A stretch of DNA of 64,000 bases from Phenylobacterium immobile (ATCC 35973). Lineage in GTDB: Bacteria > Pseudomonadota > Alphaproteobacteria > Caulobacterales > Caulobacteraceae. Within the stretch, counting starts at the first letter, position 1. Every line of letters begins with the position of its first letter. Shown here in pieces: positions 17,802 through 26,428 of the stretch. The translations under genes were made by a program, and so were the position numbers. The stretch is from positions 2,063,501-2,127,500 of the forward strand of contig NZ_CVJQ01000001.1 in the NCBI RefSeq assembly GCF_001375595.1, in the 5' to 3' direction. The notes below the pieces were generated by a model that did not search any database, was not told where the DNA came from, and was given only the letters and a program-made list of their open reading frames with translations.

Positions 17802-20162
17802 TCAGGCGCCGAGGGCGGCGGCGCGAGCCCGCGCCGCCCACTCCGTGAGCCGCTGGTGATCGGGTTCCGCGACCAACAGGGCCTGAAACTCTTCGACGAG
17901 CTCCAGCATCGCGGCGCGGCCGCGCTCGCGAGCGCGGTAGGCGCGTAGGCCGACCTCGTTGGCCTGGGCGAGAAGGCCAGGCTCGATCGTCAGCTCCGCC
18001 ACGCCCGTCTCGGCCGGCGCGACCCGTTCGCGCAGCAGGCCCGGGACCATGCCGCGCCCAGCGGCGGCGCTTTGCAGGATGATGCGCGCGCGCAGGATCG
18101 CGGCCTGGCCCGCGCCGTCAGCATCTTCCCGCGCCTCGCCCGTCGCTGTCAGATGGCCGAGATGAAGGTGCACGAGACGCTCGCCCGCGGCCCTGACCAT
18201 CAGGTCCGCCCAGGCCAGTCGATCACCGTAGCCCGCGGCGTCCAGGCCGCCGAGGCGATCGAAGACCGCACGTGAGACGGCGGCCAAGCGGACCGCGGCG
18301 GCGGGCACGCTACGGACCAGGCCCGCGAAGGCGTCGTCCATCTCGAGCTCGAAAGGCGGGGCGAAGGCGTGCGATTGTGACAGCCGCAGCCCATGGGACA
18401 CTCGACCTGCAGCATCGCGCATGGCGCATCCGACCGCGCACACGCCAGGCTCGAGACACCAAAGCGCCAGCTGCTCCAGCGTCAGCGGGTCGTCCAGGCG
18501 GACGCCAGCATCGAAGAACATCAGACCGTCGCCACGCGATTCCGCGACGGCGGCGTTGACCAGGTCGGCCCAATTCCGGGCTTCCTCACCCGCCGCCGCC
18601 TGGACGACCCTCACATTGGCGACGCCGAACAGGCCGCGCGCCATGTCCAGCAACGCCGGCGCGATGGGCGAACGATCGACCATCACGATCTCGATCCGAC
18701 CGCTGACGCTCTGACCCGCCGCCGAGCGCAGGCTGCGTTCAGCATCGGCGGCGCGCGCCGCATTGGTGAGGATCAGGCTGATCACCCGCGCCCGGCGTTG
18801 CGGCAGGACGAGGAACGGCGCCGGCGAACCCACCGGGGCGGGCGCCACGACAGCATCGGAACCCGCTTCGACCAGGAGATTTTGGCAAAGGGCGGCTGAC
18901 TCGGCCGACACAGCCGGGGCCGGCGCAAGCGCACTGGTCAGGGCCTCCGGACGGCGCGTCCATACAAGGTCCTGCCCGGCCAGCCAGAAGGTGAGCGGAT
19001 GCAGGTCGCCGCCGGCGAGGCTCGCCAGCACTTCCGGCGGCGCCTTGGCCACATGCTCGCCGCGAACAGCGAAGGCGGTGTCGGTCATGGCCCCCTGCCG
19101 CAGGGTCGGGACATCGAAGGCGCCGCGGCGCAGTGTCCATCCTGGGCTGCCGGCGCGCGCGTGATCGGCGATGAAACGATCCCAGACCACGACGTCAGCG
19201 AAGCGTTCCTGCCGGGCGAGCGCAGCCAGCATCGAAGGGTGGGGAATGTCGTCCGGCCGGGCGAAAACAACATAGGCGCTCGCGCTGGCGGCTTCGACGA
19301 CGGCGACGGGATCGGCGCCGACCAGCGCCCGTCCGGCGCCGGGATGGGACTGGAGCCCCCAGGCGCGTTCCGCCAGACACCCCTCGCCGCCGCCGGGCAG
19401 CACGATCAACGCACCCGCAAGGACGTCTTCGCGGTCGAGCCGCAGCCGTTCATGATTCAGCCGGCGAATGAAGCGTAGCAGGCGCAGGTCGATGGGTTCG
19501 GCGGACACAGCCATGTGCTCGAACGGCAGGCTGCCCAGCAACTCATACTGGGCCGCGTCGAGGTAGCCGCGAAACTGCTCCGGCCCCGTAATTGGGGGCG
19601 ACAGGCGCAGGACGCCGCCGGGCAGGGGCTCGGTCTGACCGACGACACGGACCACCAGTTCAGCCTCACCGATCGCGGCCAGTGCGGAGACGTCGAGGCT
19701 GAAGCCGCATGGCGGACCGCTGGGGGCGCCTTCATGCATGCGATTTGCGACCGCGGAGGCGGCGACCCGGCCGTTGCGCAGGACCTCGATCTCAATGGGC
19801 CGCCCATCGGAGGCGCGCGCCCACCCGGTGACCGTCGACGGCCCCAAGAGGCCCGCGATCCCTTCCACCGTCACGACAGCCTCGCCCGAGGCTAATAGGC
19901 CGCCATCCCAAAGCACCGGCGAGCCGTCGAGCGTCTCGCCGTTCTCGAGGCGAACCTCGATGAAGCGCATCCGGGCGGCGGCGAGGTGTCCGGGCAGGCT
20001 CAGACTGAAAGCGGCGCGGCCTGCTTTGGCGGGCTCGGCCGTCGCCCGCGCCGCGACGACGTCGCCTTCGAGGACCGCTTCGACCACCGCGCCGGCGTAG
20101 CGTTCGACGAGCCACCCGCGGATTTCATCTCCCCGAATCTCAGTGACGGCGCCGACGCTCAT
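17802..20162 (-). CDS. Glycosyltransferase family 2-like protein with N-terminal beta domain
   Basis: 786 residues from the ATG at 20162, which overlaps the upstream stop as TGATG. Residues about 5-125 form a beta domain ending LENGETLDGSPVLW; a related module closes the gene at 22034-24688. About residues 460-700 look like a GT-A core: VISLILTNAARAADAERSLRSA, IEIVMVDRS, GDGLMFFDAGVRLDDP in the DXD region. This core is diverged from standard GT2 (ILTNAAR in place of IPTYNR), so activity is probable, not certain. Confidence 0.75.
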   Translation of the reverse strand: MSVGAVTEIRGDEIRGWLVERYAGAVVEAVLEGDVVAARATAEPAKAGRAAFSLSLPGHLAAARMRFIEVRLENGETLDGSPVLWDGGLLASGEAVVTVEGIAGLLGPSTVTGWARASDGRPIEIEVLRNGRVAASAVANRMHEGAPSGPPCGFSLDVSALAAIGEAELVVRVVGQTEPLPGGVLRLSPPITGPEQFRGYLDAAQYELLGSLPFEHMAVSAEPIDLRLLRFIRRLNHERLRLDREDVLAGALIVLPGGGEGCLAERAWGLQSHPGAGRALVGADPVAVVEAASASAYVVFARPDDIPHPSMLAALARQERFADVVVWDRFIADHARAGSPGWTLRRGAFDVPTLRQGAMTDTAFAVRGEHVAKAPPEVLASLAGGDLHPLTFWLAGQDLVWTRRPEALTSALAPAPAVSAESAALCQNLLVEAGSDAVVAPAPVGSPAPFLVLPQRRARVISLILTNAARAADAERSLRSAAGQSVSGRIEIVMVDRSPIAPALLDMARGLFGVANVRVVQAAAGEEARNWADLVNAAVAESRGDGLMFFDAGVRLDDPLTLEQLALWCLEPGVCAVGCAMRDAAGRVSHGLRLSQSHAFAPPFELEMDDAFAGLVRSVPAAAVRLAAVSRAVFDRLGGLDAAGYGDRLAWADLMVRAAGERLVHLHLGHLTATGEAREDADGAGQAAILRARIILQSAAAGRGMVPGLLRERVAPAETGVAELTIEPGLLAQANEVGLRAYRARERGRAAMLELVEEFQALLVAEPDHQRLTEWAARARAAALGA

Positions 20163-21847
20163 CACTTTCGGGGCGCCTTCGGTCCAGCGCCGACCAGGCG
20201 CCGCCAGAACCCTTGATCGCGCCACGCGCGCAGCGTCGCCTCGCGCGCTTCGGCTTCGGCGCGCAGGGTCTCGATCTCCCGTCCCGCGACGGACAGTTGC
20301 TCGCGCATCGCCTCAGCGGCGGCGTCAGCTTGCTCCGCAGCCCTGGCGGCGGCCGTCCGGCGCATCTCCAGAGCCGCTTCGAGGCCCGCGACACGGCCAG
20401 ACAGGCTCGCCCGCTCGACGGTCAGCGCATGGGCGTCGGCCAACGCGGCCGCCAGGGCGCTCGAAGCCTCAGCCTCGCGGCGCGCCGCCGCATCCAGCGC
20501 GGCGGCGACCTTGGCGCCGACCTCTTCCGCCAGGCGATGGGCCGCGCCTCGCCAACGGCCAGCATCGGCCTCGGCCCGCGCCAGGGCCGCTTTGGCTTCG
20601 GCGTGGCGCGCTTCCAGGTCCTCTAGCGCGTCGGCCGCGCCGCGCTCCGCCGCGAGCGCGCGCTTGAGATCTTCAATGTCGCGATCACGCGCGGTTAGGA
20701 GCGCCCCGGCGTCCATCTGGGCGCCGCGCAGCGCATCCACCTCAGCCTGCAACTCGGCGGTGCGGTGGTTGCCGCCCATCTCGTCGCTAAAGGTCTCGGC
20801 CGGAGTCTGCTCCTGGACTGGCGCCGGTTCCGGCGGCGTCGGCGTGTAAGGGGACGGCCTATCCGGGGACGGCGACGTGACGCGAGCCGCATTGAGCGCC
20901 GCAGCGGCCTCGTAGGCCTGAATACGGTAGACGCCGATGCGCTTCTGATTGCGGCGATCGATCTCAGCGTGAGCGCGCTCCACAGCCGCGACCTCTTCCC
21001 GCACCAGCGGAGCGATCTGGGCGGCCAGCCGATCCGCTCGCGCCAGGGTTTCATCCAAACGCTCCGCCGGCTTGGCGGCGTCCGGCTGGAGAGCGAGCGC
21101 GCCTAGCGCCGCAAAGGCGCGGTCGCACCATCGCGCGACGTTGTCCTCCGGGTCCGGGGAAACGGCCTGCATCTTCGTCGGCGCGGCCTTCCCGAACGCC
21201 TGATCGACCTCCGCCTCGACACTGTTGCTCCAGGCGGGCCACGCGAAGCCAAAGGCGGCAGCCGTGCGCGCCATGGCGCGGCGCCAGTCTTCGCAAACCG
21301 CCGGATCGGCCAGGATCAGCCGGCGCGAAGCGCGCGCGCCACGCTCTGCGTCAAGGGTGGCGCGCAGCCACGCGAGCGCCGCGGCCGTCTTGGAGCGACC
21401 GGCGGCGACCTCCGCCGCGATCGCCTCGCCCGGGTCGCCCGCCACCAGGATGAAGCACGGCTCGAATCCCGCGAGCGCCATGGCGCGCCGCCAAAGCGGG
21501 GCGAGCCGGGCGATACGCACGTCCTCGACGACGAACAAGCCTTCCCCGGCGAAGGTTTCGGAAAGCGCGATGCCGAGCCGCCGGGCGTAGGCCTCAGCCT
21601 CCTCGGACTCGAACCAAGCCCCGGGAAGCGGCGCCCATTCACTCCAGGCCGGTCCCAGAGATTCGACCGTCTCCGCTAAAATCGACGCGAAGGCGCCCGG
21701 CCGCGACGCCGCACCCAGATGCGCCGCCGACACGGCCAGCGCCCTAGCGCTGGAATGCGCAGGCCCCGTCACCAGCAGCCCGATCGGCCTGCGGCCGGCC
21801 GCCAAACGGAGATGGACTGCTGTCGGCCCTTGTAATGCTGACGCCAT
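20162..21847 (-). CDS. Degenerate sulfotransferase-like domain fused to long coiled coil
   Basis: 561 residues. Residues about 20-220 follow the layout of the sulfotransferase-3 family often seen in glycan loci: a first strand and loop (LLVTGPAHSSARALAVSAAHLGA), a segment where family members have KDPR (here VEDVRIARLAPLW), an RDP-like turn (VAGDPGEAIAAEVA), then a C-terminal WRAALAR-like helix. The PAPS-binding loop, normally HRSGTS-like, reads AHSSAR, so binding may be lost. Residues about 370-540 are a long Ala/Glu/Arg coiled coil. First gene of the minus-strand run; no gene precedes it on that strand. Confidence 0.6.
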   Translation of the reverse strand: MASALQGPTAVHLRLAAGRRPIGLLVTGPAHSSARALAVSAAHLGAASRPGAFASILAETVESLGPAWSEWAPLPGAWFESEEAEAYARRLGIALSETFAGEGLFVVEDVRIARLAPLWRRAMALAGFEPCFILVAGDPGEAIAAEVAAGRSKTAAALAWLRATLDAERGARASRRLILADPAVCEDWRRAMARTAAAFGFAWPAWSNSVEAEVDQAFGKAAPTKMQAVSPDPEDNVARWCDRAFAALGALALQPDAAKPAERLDETLARADRLAAQIAPLVREEVAAVERAHAEIDRRNQKRIGVYRIQAYEAAAALNAARVTSPSPDRPSPYTPTPPEPAPVQEQTPAETFSDEMGGNHRTAELQAEVDALRGAQMDAGALLTARDRDIEDLKRALAAERGAADALEDLEARHAEAKAALARAEADAGRWRGAAHRLAEEVGAKVAAALDAAARREAEASSALAAALADAHALTVERASLSGRVAGLEAALEMRRTAAARAAEQADAAAEAMREQLSVAGREIETLRAEAEAREATLRAWRDQGFWRRLVGAGPKAPRK

Positions 21848-22033
21848 GCCCGCTCAATTCGCCTCGTTCGGCTCAGCCCGACGAGGCACGACATAGCGCG
21901 CCTGCGCGTTCGTCGTCGAGTTGCTTCAAGCGCGCGCATCCCAGCGGGTCTTGCTGCAGCTTCCCTTGTCAGTGGTGTGCGATCCAGCCAAGTTCCGCCC
22001 GCATCGTGCGCCCGCCGCCGCCAAGAGACTGAA
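21848..22033. promoter_or_regulatory. Divergent intergenic region
   Basis: 186 bases between two divergent polysaccharide genes. It should hold promoters for both the long minus-strand run and the plus-strand glycosyltransferase. I could not assign convincing -35/-10 boxes. Confidence 0.4.
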
Positions 22034-24688
22034 GTGATCGCATTCAAGGCCCGCGTTCGTGATCCCGCCGTCGCCAGCTACCGCTATCGCGTGCTGACGG
22101 CCATCCAGGCGCTGCGAAGCCTGGGCTGCGCCGCCGAGGAGTATGACCGCGCCCGTGAGGGGCTCTACACCGCCGTGGTCTTCTCCAAGGCTTATGGCGC
22201 GGACGATCAGGTCCTGGCCCGACGGCTCGCCGCGGCTGGCGTGCGCGTGGTCCTCGATCTCTGCGACAACCATTTCTACAACCCGCGCGGGCTGCCGGAT
22301 TATGATCAGGCCGCGTCGGATTTGCGGGCGATGATCGCCGTTTGCGACGAGGTGATCTGTTCGACTCCGGTGCTAGCCGCGCAGATTGAGATCGAGGCGG
22401 GCTTGGCTTATCGACCCAAGGTCGCGCCGGACTTCTACGAACAGGCGGCCACCCGCGTCGGCGGCGCCAAGCCGGTCAGCGAACCGGCGCAGTTGCTGTG
22501 GTTCGGCGTGCACGGCGCGCCCAATGCGCCTGCGGGCATGAGCGATCTCCTGCTGATCCGCGCCGAACTGGCGGAGGCCTTCGCGCTGCGACCCTTCGAG
22601 CTGACGATCTGTTCAAACAGCGAGGACGCCTACGATCGCCTGTCCCCCAGCCTGCCCGTGCCGACCCGCTACGTGGAATGGTCGCAACCCGCGCTGGAGA
22701 CCGAGCTGAGCGCCGCCGACGGCGTGATCATCCCGCTATCCGACAACGCCTTCGTCGCCGGCAAGACCCACAACCGCCTGACGCTCGCGCTGTCGGCGGG
22801 CGCCCCTGTCGTGGCCGATCCGCTGGACGCCTATCGGCCCTTCGCCGCCTTCGCCCGTATCGGCGATTGGGGCGGGGGCCTTGCGGAGCTTCTGCGGCGC
22901 CCGGCCGAGGCCTTCGCCCGGGCCGCGCCCGCCGAGGCGTTCCTCAAGGCGAACTGGTCGCCCCAGGCCTTGGCCCCGATCTGGGCGGAGGCGCTGGGCG
23001 CCCACCGGGCCGCCGAGCCGCGCGCCCTGGCGGTCGCGGCCACCGGCGGGGTTCAGGCCTGGCTCCAGGCGGAAGGTCGCAATCTGCGGCGATGGCTGAT
23101 CGCGGGCCCAGACGCCGACCCCGACATCGTCGCGGCGGCGCGGCGCGAGGGCTGGCTGGTCCTGGCCCTCGGGGTGGCCGCCCAGCGCCTCGAGGCGGAC
23201 GCCGCCTGGATCGCTGATATCCGCACCCTGGAGGACGCGCCCGAGGCGGTGCTCGAGCGCGTCGGCGTGGTCTGGGCGCCGGCCTCGCCGCGCGAGGACG
23301 GCGTCGCCTCGGCGCTCAGCCTGGGTGGCTGGACCGAGCGCTCCGACGCCCTGCAGAATCTGAAGTCGGCCGGCCGCCTGCTGCGGGCCGAGCCCGCGGA
23401 CCACGATCATGAAGACCTCGCGGGCGACTACGCCGATGAGGCCGCGACGCTACGGATCCTGGCCCGGGCAGGCGTAAGCATCGCCCGGCGGATCGGCCTC
23501 GGCGCGCCCCGACCGGGTTTCGAGGCGTTGCAGCCCTACGGCGCCCGCCGCAGCGGCGGGGCCGCGATCGTCCGACGCACCACGGGAATCTCGTACGGAC
23601 CCTATGGCTATCCCAGTCCGGCGCGGGTGTTCGTGGGCGCCGATGAGGAACAGAAGTTGGGCGCGCGGGTCCTCGCCTACAGCATCGAGCGGCGTTCAAC
23701 GATGGACGTGGTGGTCGAAGTGCTGGACGTTTCCCAGATTCCCGAACCGCAGAAGCCGGAAAATCGCTCGAAGACCGGCTTCTCCTTCGCCCGCTTCGAT
23801 ATCCCGCGCCTCTGCGACTACGACGGGCGTGGGATCTACCTGGACGCCGACATGCTGGTGTTCGGCGACATCGCCGACCTCTGGACCCAACCGCTGGATG
23901 AGGCCGACCTGCTCTACTCGCTGAGCCATCCGCACATGGGACGCACCCCGCAGACCGCGGTGATGCTGCTGAATTGCCGGTCCCTGGATTGGGACGTCGG
24001 CGCCATCGTGCGGGGCCTGGACGACGGCGCCTACACCTATGGCCAGTTGATGGGCGACCTGTGCATCGTGCACGCCGACCGCCAGAAGCCCGGCCTGCCC
24101 TACTGGTGGAACAGCCTGGAGCAGTACGATCCTGGGCGGACCTGCCTGCTGCACTACACCGACATGGACACGCAGCCGTGGGTGACCTGGAACCGTAACG
24201 GCGGCCTGTGGCTGGCCGCTCTGCGTGACGCCCTCGACGAAGGCTACATCAGCCGCGCCGAAGTCGACGAGGCGGTGGCCAACGGCCACGTTTCACCGCA
24301 ATTGCCCGTCTGGCTGGGGCTTGCAGAAACCGTATCTGACGAGGTCGCCGCGGCGCTCTGGGTCGCGCCCTACCACCGTTTCCTTGAACCGTCAGGACCT
24401 ATTGAGGGGCGCGTGAGCCTCACCTCGGACGGCATCCTCGCCGGTTGGGCCTGGCGCCCGAACGGGGCCGGCGCGCCCGTCACCTTGCGCGTTCTCGATG
24501 GAGAAGATGAAATCCTGCGGATCGTCCCTGGCGATTACGCCGCAATCCTCGAGCGGCATGGCAAGGGCGACGGCCGCCACGCCTTCGCCGTCGCCTTGCC
24601 GGACGACCTGCGAAATTCTGACCGGCCGCTCAGGGTCATCGCCGAGGGGCAGGATGAGGACCTCGCCGGCAGCCCGCTCCGGCGCTAA
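22034..24688 (+). CDS. Bifunctional-looking glycosyltransferase: GT-B-like N-terminus, GT8-like domain, C-terminal beta module
   Basis: 884 residues from a GTG at 22034; the frame is open to 21977, so the start is uncertain. Residues 1-330 look like a GT4-type GT-B protein (DPAVASYRYRVLTAI, VVLDLCDNHFYN, GKTHNRLTLALSAGAPVVADPLDAY). From about residue 529 a GT8-like domain follows (RVFVGADEEQKLGARVLAYSIERR) with the metal-binding LDADM near residue 603 and LLHYTDMD. Residues about 785-884 form a beta module (LAGWAWRPNG ... LAGSPL). Two transferase domains in one chain imply consecutive additions. It ends directly against the convergent TPR gene. Confidence 0.82.
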   Translation: MIAFKARVRDPAVASYRYRVLTAIQALRSLGCAAEEYDRAREGLYTAVVFSKAYGADDQVLARRLAAAGVRVVLDLCDNHFYNPRGLPDYDQAASDLRAMIAVCDEVICSTPVLAAQIEIEAGLAYRPKVAPDFYEQAATRVGGAKPVSEPAQLLWFGVHGAPNAPAGMSDLLLIRAELAEAFALRPFELTICSNSEDAYDRLSPSLPVPTRYVEWSQPALETELSAADGVIIPLSDNAFVAGKTHNRLTLALSAGAPVVADPLDAYRPFAAFARIGDWGGGLAELLRRPAEAFARAAPAEAFLKANWSPQALAPIWAEALGAHRAAEPRALAVAATGGVQAWLQAEGRNLRRWLIAGPDADPDIVAAARREGWLVLALGVAAQRLEADAAWIADIRTLEDAPEAVLERVGVVWAPASPREDGVASALSLGGWTERSDALQNLKSAGRLLRAEPADHDHEDLAGDYADEAATLRILARAGVSIARRIGLGAPRPGFEALQPYGARRSGGAAIVRRTTGISYGPYGYPSPARVFVGADEEQKLGARVLAYSIERRSTMDVVVEVLDVSQIPEPQKPENRSKTGFSFARFDIPRLCDYDGRGIYLDADMLVFGDIADLWTQPLDEADLLYSLSHPHMGRTPQTAVMLLNCRSLDWDVGAIVRGLDDGAYTYGQLMGDLCIVHADRQKPGLPYWWNSLEQYDPGRTCLLHYTDMDTQPWVTWNRNGGLWLAALRDALDEGYISRAEVDEAVANGHVSPQLPVWLGLAETVSDEVAAALWVAPYHRFLEPSGPIEGRVSLTSDGILAGWAWRPNGAGAPVTLRVLDGEDEILRIVPGDYAAILERHGKGDGRHAFAVALPDDLRNSDRPLRVIAEGQDEDLAGSPLRR

Positions 24689-26329
24689 TCACGCGGCGCG
24701 GCGGCCCTGCCGATCGGCCCGCAGAGTGAAGCCGATCACGCCCACCGACGCCGAGCGGGCGCCGGGCTCGATCCGATGTTCCGCTTCACCGGCGATATCG
24801 AGCGTCACGACGCCGTCGTCAGCCTGGACGCGCAGGCGGCGCCAATCGATCTGTCCCGGCGTCAGGACGCCGGTGACCGCCTGGCCGCCGTTGACCGCAA
24901 TGCGGAAGGGGCACGAGCGATCGCGCGGCCCGCGCAGGCCCAGATGAAGTTCAAGCACGCCAGCGGCGGCGAGCGCCGGCGCCAGCACGAGCCGTAGCCG
25001 TCCGCCGCCCAGACGCGTCCAGCAACCCCAGGCTTCCGGCAGCCACCAGCCCTCCCCCACGCGGAACGCAGCGCCGTGCGCGTCGTTCTCGACCGCAGCC
25101 GGTTCGCGGCCCAGGCTGTAGTAAAGGTCCGCCTGCGCACGGAGCGGCTCGGCGGTCGGAGCGGTCTCGCCGGACAGGCGCGCCGCCAGCGCGAGCAGGC
25201 GCAGAGCCCGCCCTGCGCCGGGCGCCGGGTCTAGCAGATGAATCCGCGCAGGATCGAGCGGCTGGCCCTCCCGAGCCGCGAGCGCGAGCAGTCGCTCTCG
25301 CTCATAGGCGGCGTCGACGACAACCGCCGGTGCGCGCCGCGCCGCCGCCAGGGCGCCCGCAGCATCCTCGGCGAGGCGGCCGGACAGATAGCTCAAGGCA
25401 TGGACCGACGCCTCGGCCGCCGCGCGCCTCTGCAGGCCAAAGTCCTCGTCCTCGCCAGCGGGACCGGCATCGCCGAAGTCAACGAGCACGGCGCCCTCAC
25501 GGAAGATGCAGGGCGATCCGGCGCCGGAGGCGAGCCGCAGCAACCGGCGCACGTCGAGGACGCGCTCGACATCCGGGGACTCCGCCAGCGACAGACGGCA
25601 GGCGTCTGCCAGGAGGGTGGGCGCGAGCAACCGCAGGCCCGCTGCGCGGCCGCTGGATTCGCAAAGCGCCAGATCCGGACTGGCCTCGATCAAGGCCAGG
25701 ACCAGCGCGGCGCGAGCCTTGTCCACGGCGCCCAGCGGACCGGTCGCCATCCGCCGCATCAGACCGGTGATGTGGACAGCCACCTGCGGGGCGTCGTCCG
25801 GCGTTGTCTCTAGCGCCGAGGCCAGAGCGCTGACGTCCAGCGCCAGACCATCGCGCGCCAGGCCCGAAAGTTCGCGCGTGGCGTCCGCCCATCCGCCATC
25901 GAGCTCCAGGGCGCGCATATAGGCGCCCGCCGCCTCCTCGCGACGGCCCTGCATCTTCAAGGCATGTCCCAAATTCAGGAAGGTGTCGGCCAGCGGCGGA
26001 CTGTAGATCAGCGACGCGCGATAGGCTTTCTCGGCCGCGACGGGATCGGACGCCTCCTTCAGGGCATGCCCGAACTGCACCCAGATATGCGGCAGGCGCG
26101 GATCGAGACGCAGACCTTCGGCATAGGCGAAGGCCGCGGCGGGCCAGTCGCGAAGATCGCGAGCGTCATCGCCGCGCTGGACCGCATCGCGGCGCGCCTT
26201 GGTCCGCCATGGATTGAGCAGGGCCAGACGACCGGCGACGCCAAGGCGCGCCTCCGGCAGGGCGGGCAGACGGTTTGCGCCGTCCTGCGGTTCGCCAAGC
26301 TTTACCGCCTTGCGGATTGCGCTACCCAT
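24689..26329 (-). CDS. TPR protein with C-terminal beta-sandwich, paralog of 10128-11810
   Basis: 546 residues from the ATG at 26329; the frame stays open to 27004 inside the divergent gene, which is shadow. TPR region (FAYAEGLRLDPRLPHIWVQFGHALKEA, AYRASLIYSPPLADTFLNLGHALKMQG), helical middle, and C-terminal beta-sandwich with GWWLPEAWGCWTRLGGGRL. Order, length and many residues match the paralog 13 kb away, so the two genes arose by duplication. Probable cytoplasmic scaffold or sugar-binding protein of the locus; no catalytic motif seen. Confidence 0.75.
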   Translation of the reverse strand: MGSAIRKAVKLGEPQDGANRLPALPEARLGVAGRLALLNPWRTKARRDAVQRGDDARDLRDWPAAAFAYAEGLRLDPRLPHIWVQFGHALKEASDPVAAEKAYRASLIYSPPLADTFLNLGHALKMQGRREEAAGAYMRALELDGGWADATRELSGLARDGLALDVSALASALETTPDDAPQVAVHITGLMRRMATGPLGAVDKARAALVLALIEASPDLALCESSGRAAGLRLLAPTLLADACRLSLAESPDVERVLDVRRLLRLASGAGSPCIFREGAVLVDFGDAGPAGEDEDFGLQRRAAAEASVHALSYLSGRLAEDAAGALAAARRAPAVVVDAAYERERLLALAAREGQPLDPARIHLLDPAPGAGRALRLLALAARLSGETAPTAEPLRAQADLYYSLGREPAAVENDAHGAAFRVGEGWWLPEAWGCWTRLGGGRLRLVLAPALAAAGVLELHLGLRGPRDRSCPFRIAVNGGQAVTGVLTPGQIDWRRLRVQADDGVVTLDIAGEAEHRIEPGARSASVGVIGFTLRADRQGRRAA

Positions 26330-26428
26330 GGGGTCGTTGATCCCGCCAGCCCATAGCGAGCCGATGTCTCCTGCCTTCCCATCGTCTACACCGAAATCGG
26401 CGCGCGGATGCAATCGCGGATCGGCCCG

